Assembly: GCA_024710355.1 (NCBI GenBank) | Contig: JANJUX010000051.1 | Span: forward strand, 1 to 64,000 | DNA: 64,000 nucleotides | Direction: 5' to 3' | Source: Candidatus Rifleibacteriota bacterium | Lineage (GTDB): Bacteria; Muiribacteriota; Ozemobacteria; Ozemobacterales; Ozemobacteraceae | Shown here: positions 28,468-38,467 of the stretch, piece after piece | How positions within the stretch are numbered: the stretch's first letter is position 1 | Layout: each line of letters starts with the position of its first letter | Notes under the pieces: generated by a model | What the model saw: the letters and a program-made list of their open reading frames with translations, nothing else | What the model was told of the DNA's origin: nothing | Database searches by the model: none | Translations under genes and position numbers: made by a program

Positions 28468-28856
28468 TTGTGTCCAGAAAGCTTCTTATTATCGAAGACA
28501 ATGAGCAGAACTACTATATGATGCGGTTTCTGCTCGAAAAAAAAGGGTTCAAGGTCGTCGGGGCCGACAATGGCAGACTTGGTGTCGAAATGGCTTTGAG
28601 TGAAAAGCCCGATGCCATTCTGCTCGACATTCAGCTGCCCGAAATGGACGGCTATGCGGTCGCTGCCGAGTTGAAAAAGCATGCTGAACTTGATGATGTT
28701 CCGATTATCGCCGTGACCTCATACGCCATGGTGGGCGATCGTGAGAATATTATGGCCGCCGGCGCTACCGGTTACATTGAAAAGCCCATAAATCCAGATA
28801 CTTTCGTAGATGAAATTTCCAGATTCGTTCAAGACAAAAAGCCACAATCGGAGTAA
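28464..28856 (+). CDS. Single-domain response regulator
   Basis: LLIIEDNEQN...DAILLDIQLPEMDGY...VTSYAM...EKPI; receiver domain. TTG start in track, GTG at 28470 also possible. Confidence 0.9.
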   Translation: MIVSRKLLIIEDNEQNYYMMRFLLEKKGFKVVGADNGRLGVEMALSEKPDAILLDIQLPEMDGYAVAAELKKHAELDDVPIIAVTSYAMVGDRENIMAAGATGYIEKPINPDTFVDEISRFVQDKKPQSE

Positions 28857-28859
28857 TAC

Positions 28860-30911
28860 ATGGATATACTGATAGTCGATGACCATGAAGAGAACATTTA
28901 TTTCCTTTCTTTATTACTGAAAGGTCACGGTCATACCGTACATCCTGCAGTTAATGGCGCCGAAGCCCTGGAAATCCTGAACAGACAGCAGGTTGAACTT
29001 GTCATCAGTGATATTCTCATGCCTGTCATGGACGGTTTTCAGTTGTGTCGCACAATCAAGGCCGATGCAAAGCTCGCTGGCGTTCCAATAATTTTTTACA
29101 CAGCGACCTACACCGGGCCTCAGGACGAAGAACTGTCAATGAAGGTTGGTGCGAGCAGATTCGTTATTAAGCCCTGCGAACCGGATGAGTTGATGCGCGT
29201 CGTCAATGAAGTTCTCGCAGAATCGCAGACGAAAGCCGGGCCGGTTGTTCCTGTGGCTGTAAACGACGAAGAAGTTCTGAAGCTTTACAGCGAGCGCCTG
29301 GTAAGAAAACTCGAACAGAAAATGCTGGAGCTTGAGGCAGAAGTCGTCGCAAGAAAAGAAGCAGAAAAAGTCCTTACCGCCAGCGAAAGAAGATATCGTT
29401 CTCTTTACGACAGTATTCGCGATGCCCTGGTTGTGGCCAGTTCCGATCGCATGATTCTCGCCTGCAACCCTGCTTTTGAGACACTTTTTGGGTTTGCGCC
29501 CGATGAGGTGGTCGGCAGATCGATCAGCCTGATCTACGAGCATGAAAAGGACTTTGCCGAAGTCAGCGAGATCATGAACGCGCTGAACGAGACGAACAAT
29601 TCGATCAGGATAATCAGTTTCCTTCGCCGTGACGGAACCGTATTCACCGGCGAAACAAATCTTTTTTGTCTATACGACGACGCAGACCAGTTTACGGGCT
29701 ATGTGTGCATGATAAGAGATATCACCGACAGAATCAATGCTGACAAGGCCAGAAAAAATCTCGAGCTGCAGCTGCAGCAGGCTCAGAAAATGGAGTCACT
29801 CGGGTTGCTGGCCGGTGGAGTTGCGCATGATTTCAACAATCTGCTGTCGGTCATTCTGGGTTATTCAGAAATAATGCAGTCGCATTTTACTGAAAGTGAC
29901 AAAAACTATGAATACGCTCACGAGATACATCAGGCCGGCCTGCGGGCCAGGGGCCTGACGACGCAGCTGCTTGCCTTCAGCCGCAAACAAAGGCTTGAGA
30001 AAAGCAGTGTCGATGCCTGCAGTGTCGTGAGTGGTTTCCAGAAACTGCTTGCGAGAATGATCGGGGAAGAAGTAAAACTGCAGGTGTGTCTGCCGGATCT
30101 GCAACTTCCGGTAGTCGCTGATGTGGGCCAGCTTGAACAGGTTTTGATGAATCTGGCAATAAACGCCCGCGATGCCATGCCTGGCGGCGGCACTCTGACC
30201 ATAGAAGTTGCCCGCGCTGAGTTCGATGTCCTGAGTTCCTTTCAGATTTCAGAACTGCCGCCCGGAGCATACGCCATGATTGCAGTAAGCGATACCGGCT
30301 GTGGCATAAGCAGTGAGAATGTTTCGCGCATTTTTGAACCATTTTTCACCACTAAAGACAAGGGGGGCACCGGCCTTGGTCTGGCCGTGTCCTACGGTAT
30401 CATAAAACAGCATGGTGGCTCGATCTGGGTTTACACCGAGGCCGGTCGGGGAACGACCTTCAAAATTTACCTGCCGCTCAACAAAGAGGCTGATTCGGTA
30501 GTCGAAGCCGATACAGGGTTTTATGAAAAATGTGATGCTACTATCCTGGTGATCGAGGATGACAAAACCGTCCTGAATATGATCAACGAAATTCTGACCC
30601 GCGCCGGGTACCGGGTTATCAGCAGTTCTGACCCTGTTGATGCTTTGATCCTGGCAAAAGGCTTTGCTGAAAATATTCACCTGATCATATCAGACCTTAA
30701 AATGCCGAGAATGCGCGGGCCGCAGGTGTGCGAACAGATCTGCCAACTGCACCCCGAGGCAAAAGTTGTTTTTATGTCAGGATACCCGACGACAGCTTTA
30801 ACTGAGGGCAGTGACAATGTCAAAAAAGCTGTTTTCCTGCAAAAGCCGATAATGGTCAACTCGCTGCTCAGCAAATGCCGCCAGATTTTAAGCCAGAGCA
30901 AAACCCCCTGA
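28860..30911 (+). CDS. Hybrid histidine kinase REC-PAS-HisKA-HATPase-REC
   Basis: Two receiver domains (MDILIVDDHEEN; ILVIEDDKTV), PAS, GVAHDFNNLLSVILGYSE, DTGCGIS...GTGLGLAVSYGI. Confidence 0.92.
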   Translation: MDILIVDDHEENIYFLSLLLKGHGHTVHPAVNGAEALEILNRQQVELVISDILMPVMDGFQLCRTIKADAKLAGVPIIFYTATYTGPQDEELSMKVGASRFVIKPCEPDELMRVVNEVLAESQTKAGPVVPVAVNDEEVLKLYSERLVRKLEQKMLELEAEVVARKEAEKVLTASERRYRSLYDSIRDALVVASSDRMILACNPAFETLFGFAPDEVVGRSISLIYEHEKDFAEVSEIMNALNETNNSIRIISFLRRDGTVFTGETNLFCLYDDADQFTGYVCMIRDITDRINADKARKNLELQLQQAQKMESLGLLAGGVAHDFNNLLSVILGYSEIMQSHFTESDKNYEYAHEIHQAGLRARGLTTQLLAFSRKQRLEKSSVDACSVVSGFQKLLARMIGEEVKLQVCLPDLQLPVVADVGQLEQVLMNLAINARDAMPGGGTLTIEVARAEFDVLSSFQISELPPGAYAMIAVSDTGCGISSENVSRIFEPFFTTKDKGGTGLGLAVSYGIIKQHGGSIWVYTEAGRGTTFKIYLPLNKEADSVVEADTGFYEKCDATILVIEDDKTVLNMINEILTRAGYRVISSSDPVDALILAKGFAENIHLIISDLKMPRMRGPQVCEQICQLHPEAKVVFMSGYPTTALTEGSDNVKKAVFLQKPIMVNSLLSKCRQILSQSKTP

Positions 30912-30973
30912 CAGCCCGCCGCCACAAAACAGTCCCTTCAATGCCAATGTGACAGACGGCTGGTTTCCTGCGA

Positions 30974-31789
30974 TTACTCGAAGTAAAGTTCGGGGGAGCG
31001 CACGGTTTGGCCGTGGGCGCGGCTTTCTAGGCTGAAAATCGTTACGAAGCCAGCGGCGATGTTTTTTTGAGGGTCGGCCATGATGATCATGCCGAAGTCC
31101 TGCCAGCTGTTGCTGCGCTGCATGGTTTGCCAGTGACCCCGGAACATCTCGCTGATCTCGATATATGAGACATTGCCGCCACCCTTGATGACGCCGCGGC
31201 AGCTGATGTTTCGATCAAAATCGCCACCCTCGATGTGCCAGGTTAACAGAGGTGCCGAGTAATACCAGTCGCAGCCTCGATGCTTTTTTTCTCTGGTTCT
31301 GAATTTGTCTGAGCCTTCCTGAAATGGGCGTGTCAGGGGGTAAATTACCACCGGCATCTCGGCCGGGCCCTGATTTTTGTCACTGGTGATCTTCAGATAC
31401 ACCCGTTTTAGATCAAATTCTGCTAGATTGACACCGGCGAGGGCAAACGCCTCTGCCACTTCGAATCGGAGAAGATAACGCAGGGTAGTCGGCCCGCCCC
31501 AGACACCGATCTCACCGGTATGATCGCCGCCGGCGTTGCGGTTGTCACGCCATGAACGATTATTGGCGTGCGGATGGCGAATGAAGGCGTCGGTGCCGGT
31601 TCTGACAACTACCCGGCCGCGGCGGCTTCTCTCGGGCACAAACGGCCAGCGCAGAAGTTTAAGGCATTTCGGGCATTCGGCCGTATCGCTGTTTACCAGA
31701 AACGAGCAGCCCGGGCAGCGGCTGATTGCAGCGACCGGCAGCAGGCCTGCAAAAAACAGGACTGCCAGAAGAAGCAGTATTTTTTTCAT
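30974..31789 (-). CDS. Exported protein with N-terminal zinc-ribbon-like CxxC motifs
   Basis: Signal peptide MKKILLLLAVLFFAGLLPVAA then CPGCSFLVNSDTAECPKC; remainder without a confident family. Confidence 0.6.
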   Translation of the reverse strand: MKKILLLLAVLFFAGLLPVAAISRCPGCSFLVNSDTAECPKCLKLLRWPFVPERSRRGRVVVRTGTDAFIRHPHANNRSWRDNRNAGGDHTGEIGVWGGPTTLRYLLRFEVAEAFALAGVNLAEFDLKRVYLKITSDKNQGPAEMPVVIYPLTRPFQEGSDKFRTREKKHRGCDWYYSAPLLTWHIEGGDFDRNISCRGVIKGGGNVSYIEISEMFRGHWQTMQRSNSWQDFGMIIMADPQKNIAAGFVTIFSLESRAHGQTVRSPELYFE

Positions 31790-34683
31790 GTTCCCTGGGT
31801 TGGCAGCTGCGGATTCTGCTGCGCCTCGACCTTGATGCGGTTGAGCATTTTCGCGGCGTAGATTCCCTGCTGGCTTTTGGGGCCGGCAGCTTTGGCAACC
31901 TTCATAAAGACCTGCGCCGCTTCGCGGTAAGCGCGACGGCGGTAATAGACCATGCCGAGATTCAGCTTGAGCGTGATATCTTCTGGGCTGATACCGGTTG
32001 CCATGACGTAGGCCTTGGTGGCGTCGATGAGCTTGCCGGTTTTGTAATAAAGGTTGCCGAGAGCCGAATACACGTAGGCCGCCCGCGGATTGATCTTGAC
32101 CGCGTCTTTGAGAAACTTTTCGGCCTCGCGCATCGCACCCTGGCGCATCTGCTTCATGCCTTCGTTAAACGCCTTCTGGAAAAGTTCCTGTTGCTTGCGG
32201 GCATTGGCGATGGCTTTTTCGGTTTTGCTGAATTCTTCGGGTGGTAGTATTGCTTCGAGGGCTGCAAGCGCGTCGCGGCTGATAATCGGGTCTTTGTCTT
32301 TGAGGGCCTGAATCAGCACGGTTCTGGCGGTGGTGGCGCGCAGAGTGCCAAGGGCTCTGATCGCGACGCGGCGTTCGTCCCAGGTGGTTTCCGGCTGGGC
32401 CATTCTGATGAATTCGGGTATGATTTCGGGGTTGCCGAGTTCAGCAAGGGCCTCGATGTAAGCCAGGCGCGTGTCGCTTTCCTTTTCGCGGTCGAAGCGC
32501 TTCTTGAGCTCTTCGTAGCAGCGCGGGTGATTGGTGCGGGCCAGGGCCTTGATAATATGATTCTTAAGATCGAGATTGTCTTCGTCGAGCAGCTTGAGAA
32601 GATCGATAAAGGCGCGATTAACACGCATTTCGCCAAGAATTCTGATCGCCTGAAATTTAAGCGACCATGACTCGCGCTGCAGTGTCGAAATAAGCCCCGG
32701 AACCGCCCGATCATCGCCAATTCGACCCAGAGAAACAATGGCGGCCATCGCAAGATCTTCGTCGTCGTCTTCAAGCGCCTCGGTAAGGGCGCTTACCGAT
32801 GAATTGTCGCCAAGAATGCCCAGTGTTTCAGCTGCGGCGATGCGGGCCGGCCAGTATTCATCCTTGAGGTGTGACTGTACGGCAGCACTGTCATCTGAAG
32901 AACCGATCTGGCCGAGGCAGAGAATTGCCTGTCGTCTGATTTCCTCGGATTTGCTCTGCAGCAGCTGAATGATGTGGGTGCGCGCCTCTTTCTTGAAGCC
33001 GAGCAGAGTGCGGCGGATCCAGTAATTGACATGCTCGTCGAATTTGCCGAGGTTTCTGAGCAGTCGCGGTAAGATAAGTTCAGGCTGCATACGCTGAAAG
33101 GTACTGCAGACGCTTTCGAGCAGACTGCGCTTTTCGCTTTTGAAAAGGGCGAAGAGGTCATCGATAATTTCGGCGCCATAATTGGCAAGCGCCTTTTGTG
33201 CCGCATCACGAATCGACTCGGAAGCATCTTCGAGGGCCTTGAACAGCAGTGGCAGCGACATGCTCGATCTGATCTTGCCGAGCGAGCGCAGAACCCAGTA
33301 GCGCGTTTCTGAATCGGAAGCGTCGGTGGCGAGCACCGAGAGTTCCATCAGGGCTTCTTCGCCGTAACTACCAAGCACATCGGAAGTGGTTTTTCTGATG
33401 GTCCAGGAACGATCTTTGAAAAGCCTTACCAGATGCGTATAGACACCGGCAGGCCTGATTTCGCCGACCGAGCGCAGCGCCCAGTATCTGACGTCTTCTT
33501 CGGCCGAGTTCAGGGCTTTGAGAAGACTCGGCACCGCTTTGCCGCCGAAACTGGTTATGGCTTTGCAGGCGTGTTTGCGCACGACCCAGGCCGGGTCGAG
33601 AAAGCGTTCGATGATGTTCGGCAGAGCGTCGGGGTTTTTGTAAAAGCTCATGGCTTCGAGTGCCGCCATGCGGATTTCGGGGTCGGGGTCAGAGAGAAAC
33701 TTGCGAATTTCTGGGTAGGCGCTTTTTTCGTGCATTTTGCCGAGAATCTTGATTGCCCAGTAGCGCCTTTCCTTGTCCTGGCTTTCAAGAGCTGAAACCA
33801 GCGGAAAAACCGCCTCGCTGCCCATATCGGTCAGCGCCTGGGCTGCAAGAGCACGGCCCATCCAGTATTCACTCGACAGCGAGTCCATCAGATACGGGAT
33901 CGAATGGGTGCCGAAATCTTTGAGAATTTCGTAGATCAGGTCTCTGATCATTTCAGAAGGCTGCGACAGCGCTTCGAAAAGCTTGGCGGCAACATTCGGG
34001 TCGCCGATTTCTCTTAAGGCGCGCAGGGCGGCGATTCTGACACCGATATCCCGGTCCTGCAGTTTTTCGAGCAGAATCTTTGTGTGTGAGCGGTCGCGTA
34101 GATGTCCGAGGCAGATCGCTGCCCAGAACCTGACGTTGGAATCATTGTCTTCGACGGCTGACTTGAGGGCTTCGGCAGCGCCTTTTCCCATTTTCCCGAC
34201 AGCAATGGCCGCTCTTGAACGGATTTTCCAGGATTTGTCGCCGAACTGCCTGACCAGCAGAGCGAGGCTGGCGCGGGGGTGGCGGGCCAGACTGCGGGCT
34301 GCCATGCCGGCGACCTCGTCGCGAGGGTCGCGCATCAGGGTCATGAGGCCCTCGGTGGCTTCGCTGGTATCACAGCTGCCAAGAGCATGGGCGACGCGCA
34401 GACGCACGTCGGCTGACTTGTCGCGGACGAGCGGCAGAAGTATGTCGGGCAGGTTCCCCGGATTGATGAGGCCAAGAGCTTCGATGGCGGCGCAGCGCAC
34501 TTCGCGTGAGCGGTCATTCATAACGCTGGCGATAGGCTCGACAGCAATCGGGGTTTTCAGCTTTCCGAGGGCTTTGACTGCTTTGAGGCGTTTGGTAATA
34601 AGAGTTGACCTCAAGTCGGTTACGAGATCTTCGATTTCTTTCTGAATCTGCGTATCAACCTTGAATTGCGATTTAACCGTCAT
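31786..34683 (-). CDS. HEAT-repeat protein with C-terminal TPR region
   Basis: Long run of HEAT-like units (e.g. VRCAAIEALGLI, VRLRVAHALGSC), then TPR-like AAYVYSALGNLYYKTGKLIDATKAYVMATGISP; 965 aa. Confidence 0.9.
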   Translation of the reverse strand: MTVKSQFKVDTQIQKEIEDLVTDLRSTLITKRLKAVKALGKLKTPIAVEPIASVMNDRSREVRCAAIEALGLINPGNLPDILLPLVRDKSADVRLRVAHALGSCDTSEATEGLMTLMRDPRDEVAGMAARSLARHPRASLALLVRQFGDKSWKIRSRAAIAVGKMGKGAAEALKSAVEDNDSNVRFWAAICLGHLRDRSHTKILLEKLQDRDIGVRIAALRALREIGDPNVAAKLFEALSQPSEMIRDLIYEILKDFGTHSIPYLMDSLSSEYWMGRALAAQALTDMGSEAVFPLVSALESQDKERRYWAIKILGKMHEKSAYPEIRKFLSDPDPEIRMAALEAMSFYKNPDALPNIIERFLDPAWVVRKHACKAITSFGGKAVPSLLKALNSAEEDVRYWALRSVGEIRPAGVYTHLVRLFKDRSWTIRKTTSDVLGSYGEEALMELSVLATDASDSETRYWVLRSLGKIRSSMSLPLLFKALEDASESIRDAAQKALANYGAEIIDDLFALFKSEKRSLLESVCSTFQRMQPELILPRLLRNLGKFDEHVNYWIRRTLLGFKKEARTHIIQLLQSKSEEIRRQAILCLGQIGSSDDSAAVQSHLKDEYWPARIAAAETLGILGDNSSVSALTEALEDDDEDLAMAAIVSLGRIGDDRAVPGLISTLQRESWSLKFQAIRILGEMRVNRAFIDLLKLLDEDNLDLKNHIIKALARTNHPRCYEELKKRFDREKESDTRLAYIEALAELGNPEIIPEFIRMAQPETTWDERRVAIRALGTLRATTARTVLIQALKDKDPIISRDALAALEAILPPEEFSKTEKAIANARKQQELFQKAFNEGMKQMRQGAMREAEKFLKDAVKINPRAAYVYSALGNLYYKTGKLIDATKAYVMATGISPEDITLKLNLGMVYYRRRAYREAAQVFMKVAKAAGPKSQQGIYAAKMLNRIKVEAQQNPQLPTQGT

Positions 34684-34813
34684 TTTCGACCTCTCTGAAG
34701 AAAGAAAATTGCATCGGGCAGTCAGCCTGGAAGATAAAATACCATATTATCAGCCCGCCATAACCAACTCTTTTTCGCAAATGCTTGAGGCTTTGCCGGT
34801 TTTGGGCTGGGTG

Positions 34814-34842
34814 TTGACCAAAACGGGTTTAGTATATATCAT
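34814..34842 (+). promoter_or_regulatory. Predicted sigma-70 promoter
   Basis: TTGACC-N17-TATCAT, 36 bp upstream of ATG 34878. Confidence 0.45.
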
Positions 34843-34877
34843 GGCGCTGTTATGACCTTGCATATAAGGGGGAAGTT

Positions 34878-35732
34878 ATGAAGAGGCTTTCTATCGCATT
34901 TCTGGTTACTTTCTGCATGTTTCTCACTGCTTTTGCCGGTGCTGCCGACGTTAACACCGGTCTCAACGATGACGTTATCGTCGCCGGTGAACCGCCCGTT
35001 ACCGGCTATGTAATCGACTGCCACAACCGCATTCTTGAGTTCGTGCTGGGCACGCGCATGACCGTCGCTCAGAAAGAGGCTTTTCTGAACGCCATCACGG
35101 CCGAAGTTTCAGGCATGGCAAGAGAAGACCGCGACAATTTTGTACAGGTGATCGAACTGGTTGACTCGCTCTCCCAGCTCGGCGAAGAAGACCAGGAAGA
35201 AATCCGCCAGGATCTCGAAAAGGACTTTCTTGAAAGCGCTGCCGCCCTCACCGATGATGCTGCGGCCAAACAGTTTCTGGCGTTGAAAAACGACAGCTTC
35301 AAACTGGTTGTCGATCAGGCCGAATTCAATGTAACCAACCAGTCGGTTGAAGCTCTCTCTGAATACCTCGCTTTTGTTGCAAACCCCGAGAAGCCTGTCT
35401 GGCCGGATGCAAAGGCCATCGATGCCATCAAGATCAGAGTTAAGGCCGGTTTTGCCGCCCTTAAAGACGAAGAACGCCAGGCTCTCGATGACTTTCAGCT
35501 CACCTGGTATCTGATTCGCGCTGCCTGGCAGGGTACTGCCGATGTCGCCAAAAAAGACGCCTGGCGCAAGGGTTTTGCCGCTCTTGGTCTCAAGGCCGGC
35601 GAAGTTCCCGAAGTCAATCAGATCAAAGCCGCCATTTCTACCGATGTTTACGGCGACCTGCTCGACGCCGCTACCCAGATGGGTGTTGAACCCCTTGAAT
35701 GGTCTGCCAGCACTACTCTGAAAATCTGGTAA
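34878..35732 (+). CDS. Exported protein of unknown function
   Basis: Signal peptide MKRLSIAFLVTFCMFLTAFAGAA; RBS GGGGGAAG; no recognised domain. Confidence 0.6.
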   Translation: MKRLSIAFLVTFCMFLTAFAGAADVNTGLNDDVIVAGEPPVTGYVIDCHNRILEFVLGTRMTVAQKEAFLNAITAEVSGMAREDRDNFVQVIELVDSLSQLGEEDQEEIRQDLEKDFLESAAALTDDAAAKQFLALKNDSFKLVVDQAEFNVTNQSVEALSEYLAFVANPEKPVWPDAKAIDAIKIRVKAGFAALKDEERQALDDFQLTWYLIRAAWQGTADVAKKDAWRKGFAALGLKAGEVPEVNQIKAAISTDVYGDLLDAATQMGVEPLEWSASTTLKIW

Positions 35733-35747
35733 GCCGGGAGACAAACC

Positions 35748-36326
35748 ATGGCTTCAATACCAATGAAAAAAAAGTATTTCGTCAGAGAGCTGGTTGGCGC
35801 AACCAGCGTTGGCGAATACTACCTGATCGCCGATCCTGAAAATGACCGGGGCCTGGCGATGGTTGAAGAGCAGACGCCGCTGTCGCAGGTCGTTGCCAGG
35901 GCCTTCCTTGATAAGGCATTTCTGCCGGTGACCCTGGTGATGAAAAATGTCGAGGGTGCCGAAGTTCTTAAAATTACCAAGCCGGCTTCGCTGTTGAAAT
36001 CAGTTTTTACGGTGCATAACGCCGACGGCAGGGTCCTGTGCGTCTTTAAGCACCGTGTCTCTCTGTTTCGCCCTGTAGTCAACGTTGAAGATGGAAACGG
36101 CCAGTCTCTCGGCAGCATAGAAGGCTGCTGGAAATTCAGGCTGTTTCAGTTCAGAGACAACAACGGCAACAGCCTCGCCAGCATCAGACATCTTTATGGC
36201 GGCATTGCCCGCGAGCTGCTGACTACCGCTGACGATTACGAGGTCGATATTCACTCCGACTCTTCAATGAATCTGATAAGTCTTGCAGCTACGATCTGCA
36301 TCGACTTCATGTTTCACGAAAGCTGA
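35748..36326 (+). CDS. LURP-one / phospholipid scramblase-like family protein
   Basis: KYFVRELVGATSVGEYYLIADPE..., LKITKPASLLKSVFTVHNADGRVLCVFKHR..., repeated beta-strand pattern of Tubby-like/LOR fold. Confidence 0.6.
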   Translation: MASIPMKKKYFVRELVGATSVGEYYLIADPENDRGLAMVEEQTPLSQVVARAFLDKAFLPVTLVMKNVEGAEVLKITKPASLLKSVFTVHNADGRVLCVFKHRVSLFRPVVNVEDGNGQSLGSIEGCWKFRLFQFRDNNGNSLASIRHLYGGIARELLTTADDYEVDIHSDSSMNLISLAATICIDFMFHES

Positions 36327-36327
36327 T

Positions 36328-37218
36328 TCAGAGCAGACCAAGCTTTTTCGCGCGACGCCTGGCCCAGATCTGGGCCAGGCGTCCGCCCATATTGGCAATA
36401 TTGATTGCTGTGGTCAGATGCTTTTCATAAAAAGGTGTCAGGTAGGCAAGGCGAACGAGCTGCCAGTAGAGGGTGTGGATATTGTCACAGGAAAAATGCA
36501 GTTCATCGCCTTCGCCCGGGAATTTCCAGGTTTTTCGCAGTCCGGCTGCAGCTTTTTCTCCGTCGCGCATTTTTACTGCCACGTTGAAAGGCCCGTCTGG
36601 TATGAACAGTCTTTCTGAACCGCCGCTCAGCGAGCTGACAGCGGCATGGGCCAGATTTTCTCTGATTTGTTGTGGTGTTTCGGCAAGCGGTTTGTTTACT
36701 GTAAAGGTTTTAATGTGCCTGATAACCCTGGCGGCCTGGCGGCAGGCCATTTCACAGCCGGAAAAAAACGTCGGAACCAGGCCGGCCGGTGCTACCGATG
36801 CTGCAAACAGTTCGGCTTCGGTCAGTGGCTCGTCATTCACGAGAATGCCGGAAAATTTCGAAGTCAGGGTGTGCGGCAGAAACCCGTCGGTGCCAGAAGC
36901 CGCATGCATTCCGGTCATCAACAGATAATTGAAGCCTCTGGCTTCGCCAACGCCGATAATTGGACCAATCTGGTAACCCTGGTCTACTTCGATACCTTCG
37001 TCGATCAGCTCTCTGAAAAGGTTATAGCCAGTACGGTGAAAATCCTTGACCCTGACTCTGCCAATACCGCTGTTGAGCAGTTGCCGCCCGACCTGGTCGA
37101 TATCGCGCGAGAGTTCGACACAGGCCCTTACCCAGCCATCGTTGAATAGTTGCGAGTCCTGGCGGTTATGACAGCCGGTCGAGCCCTCGATGTCGGCAAT
37201 GATGAGCACCGAAGTCAT
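36328..37218 (-). CDS. M55 family D-aminopeptidase (DppA-like)
   Basis: VLIIADIEGSTG, VKDFHRTGYNLF, LLMTGMHAASGTDGFLPHT, SGCEMACRQA. Confidence 0.82.
   Translation of the reverse strand: MTSVLIIADIEGSTGCHNRQDSQLFNDGWVRACVELSRDIDQVGRQLLNSGIGRVRVKDFHRTGYNLFRELIDEGIEVDQGYQIGPIIGVGEARGFNYLLMTGMHAASGTDGFLPHTLTSKFSGILVNDEPLTEAELFAASVAPAGLVPTFFSGCEMACRQAARVIRHIKTFTVNKPLAETPQQIRENLAHAAVSSLSGGSERLFIPDGPFNVAVKMRDGEKAAAGLRKTWKFPGEGDELHFSCDNIHTLYWQLVRLAYLTPFYEKHLTTAINIANMGGRLAQIWARRRAKKLGLL
36354..36383. repeat. 30-bp perfect palindrome inside the 3' end of the M55 gene
   Basis: GACGCCTGGCCCAGA|TCTGGGCCAGGCGTC. Confidence 0.95.
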
Positions 37219-38108
37219 TCGTCTTCAGCAACTTTCTGAAATCTGACTTCATCTTCGAGCTTGGTAAAACCATGCCCGATGACCTGGCGCGCATCACCGA
37301 CAATTACAAAGGCTTTCGGATCATTATCATAGACGATGCGGCGCAATATCGGCAACTCACCGCGGCGAATGGCTGTCAGCAATACGCCAACCGGTTTTCC
37401 TGAATACATGCCGATGCCTTCGAGGCTGGTAACACCGCGGTGCAGTTCTTCGATAATGGCCCAGCCGATGACATCCGACTGTTTTGAAATGATTGTCACG
37501 GTTCTGAAGACCGACATGCCTTCGAGCACGGCATCGATGACCTTGCTGGTGAAAAAAACGGTGATCAGGCCGTAAAGTGCAAGTTCAGCCCCGAAGGTGA
37601 AACCGGCAAGGCCGGTGACGACAATGTTCGATACAAGTGTCACATCGCCGATCGGAATGCGGTATTTGTAGTGAAGTATCTGGCTGACGATATCCATACC
37701 GCCGCTGGTGCCGCCGGCCTTGAAAGTAATGCCAACCCCGATACCCGAAAGTATGCCGCCGTAAAGCCCGGCGAGAATCGGGTTGGTGGTCATCGGCGCT
37801 ACTGGTATGACATTCATCATGACTTCAATGGCGGCCGAGTTGACGATGATCGAAAAAAGGGTTTTCCAGGCTGAGCCGCGCCCGATAATCTTTGCCTGCA
37901 TAGCGATCAGAACGATGTTGCAGATAAGAATGGTAAAGCCCACGGGCATTTTGACGACGAAGAAAAGGATCGTGGCAATGCCGGAGATGCCTCCCGGGGC
38001 GATCCGGTTCGGTACGGTAAAGGCGGTCATGCTGAATGCAAGCAGCAGCGCGCCTGAAATCAGATAAAAAATATCGAGCGGCCGAACGGTATCAGAAGGT
38101 TTTGCCAT
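37215..38108 (-). CDS. YitT family membrane protein (DUF161 + DUF2179)
   Basis: TM-rich N-terminus, GGTSGGMDIVSQIL, C-terminal YSGKPVGVLLTAIRRGELPILRRIVYDNDPKAFVIV. Confidence 0.88.
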   Translation of the reverse strand: MAKPSDTVRPLDIFYLISGALLLAFSMTAFTVPNRIAPGGISGIATILFFVVKMPVGFTILICNIVLIAMQAKIIGRGSAWKTLFSIIVNSAAIEVMMNVIPVAPMTTNPILAGLYGGILSGIGVGITFKAGGTSGGMDIVSQILHYKYRIPIGDVTLVSNIVVTGLAGFTFGAELALYGLITVFFTSKVIDAVLEGMSVFRTVTIISKQSDVIGWAIIEELHRGVTSLEGIGMYSGKPVGVLLTAIRRGELPILRRIVYDNDPKAFVIVGDARQVIGHGFTKLEDEVRFQKVAEDE

Positions 38109-38467
38109 GCAATCTCCGGTTCAAATCGGTTCGAAAATTGCGGGCATTCTAGCACAGAAAAACACTGCTAACAATCCCGGGGAAATTCCCGGCAGCGGAT
38201 TGTCTGCTTGATTTTGCCACGGGGTTAAGTTAGCATGAACCCGTGACCTGAAAGTGGCAAAAGCCTTTTGTCAGTCTTCGTTATTGAACTGGCCGCGGTA
38301 AAATATGACAAATTTGCAGTGGCTGCAGTTAAGCGTAAAATAGGGGGTCTGGCGACCGGTATGAGATCTGCGAATCATCGGAGCATTGCATTGTGGGCAA
38401 AGCATAGGGTGCCTCCATTATCTGATTACATTTTTCCCTGTCCTGATAAATATATCGGCATAATTCC

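Noticed and set aside
34839-34862. TGGCGCTGTTATGACCTTGC as a sigma-54 site
   Set aside because: Spacing between GG and GC is too long; a sigma-70-like TTGACC-N17-TATCAT fits better.
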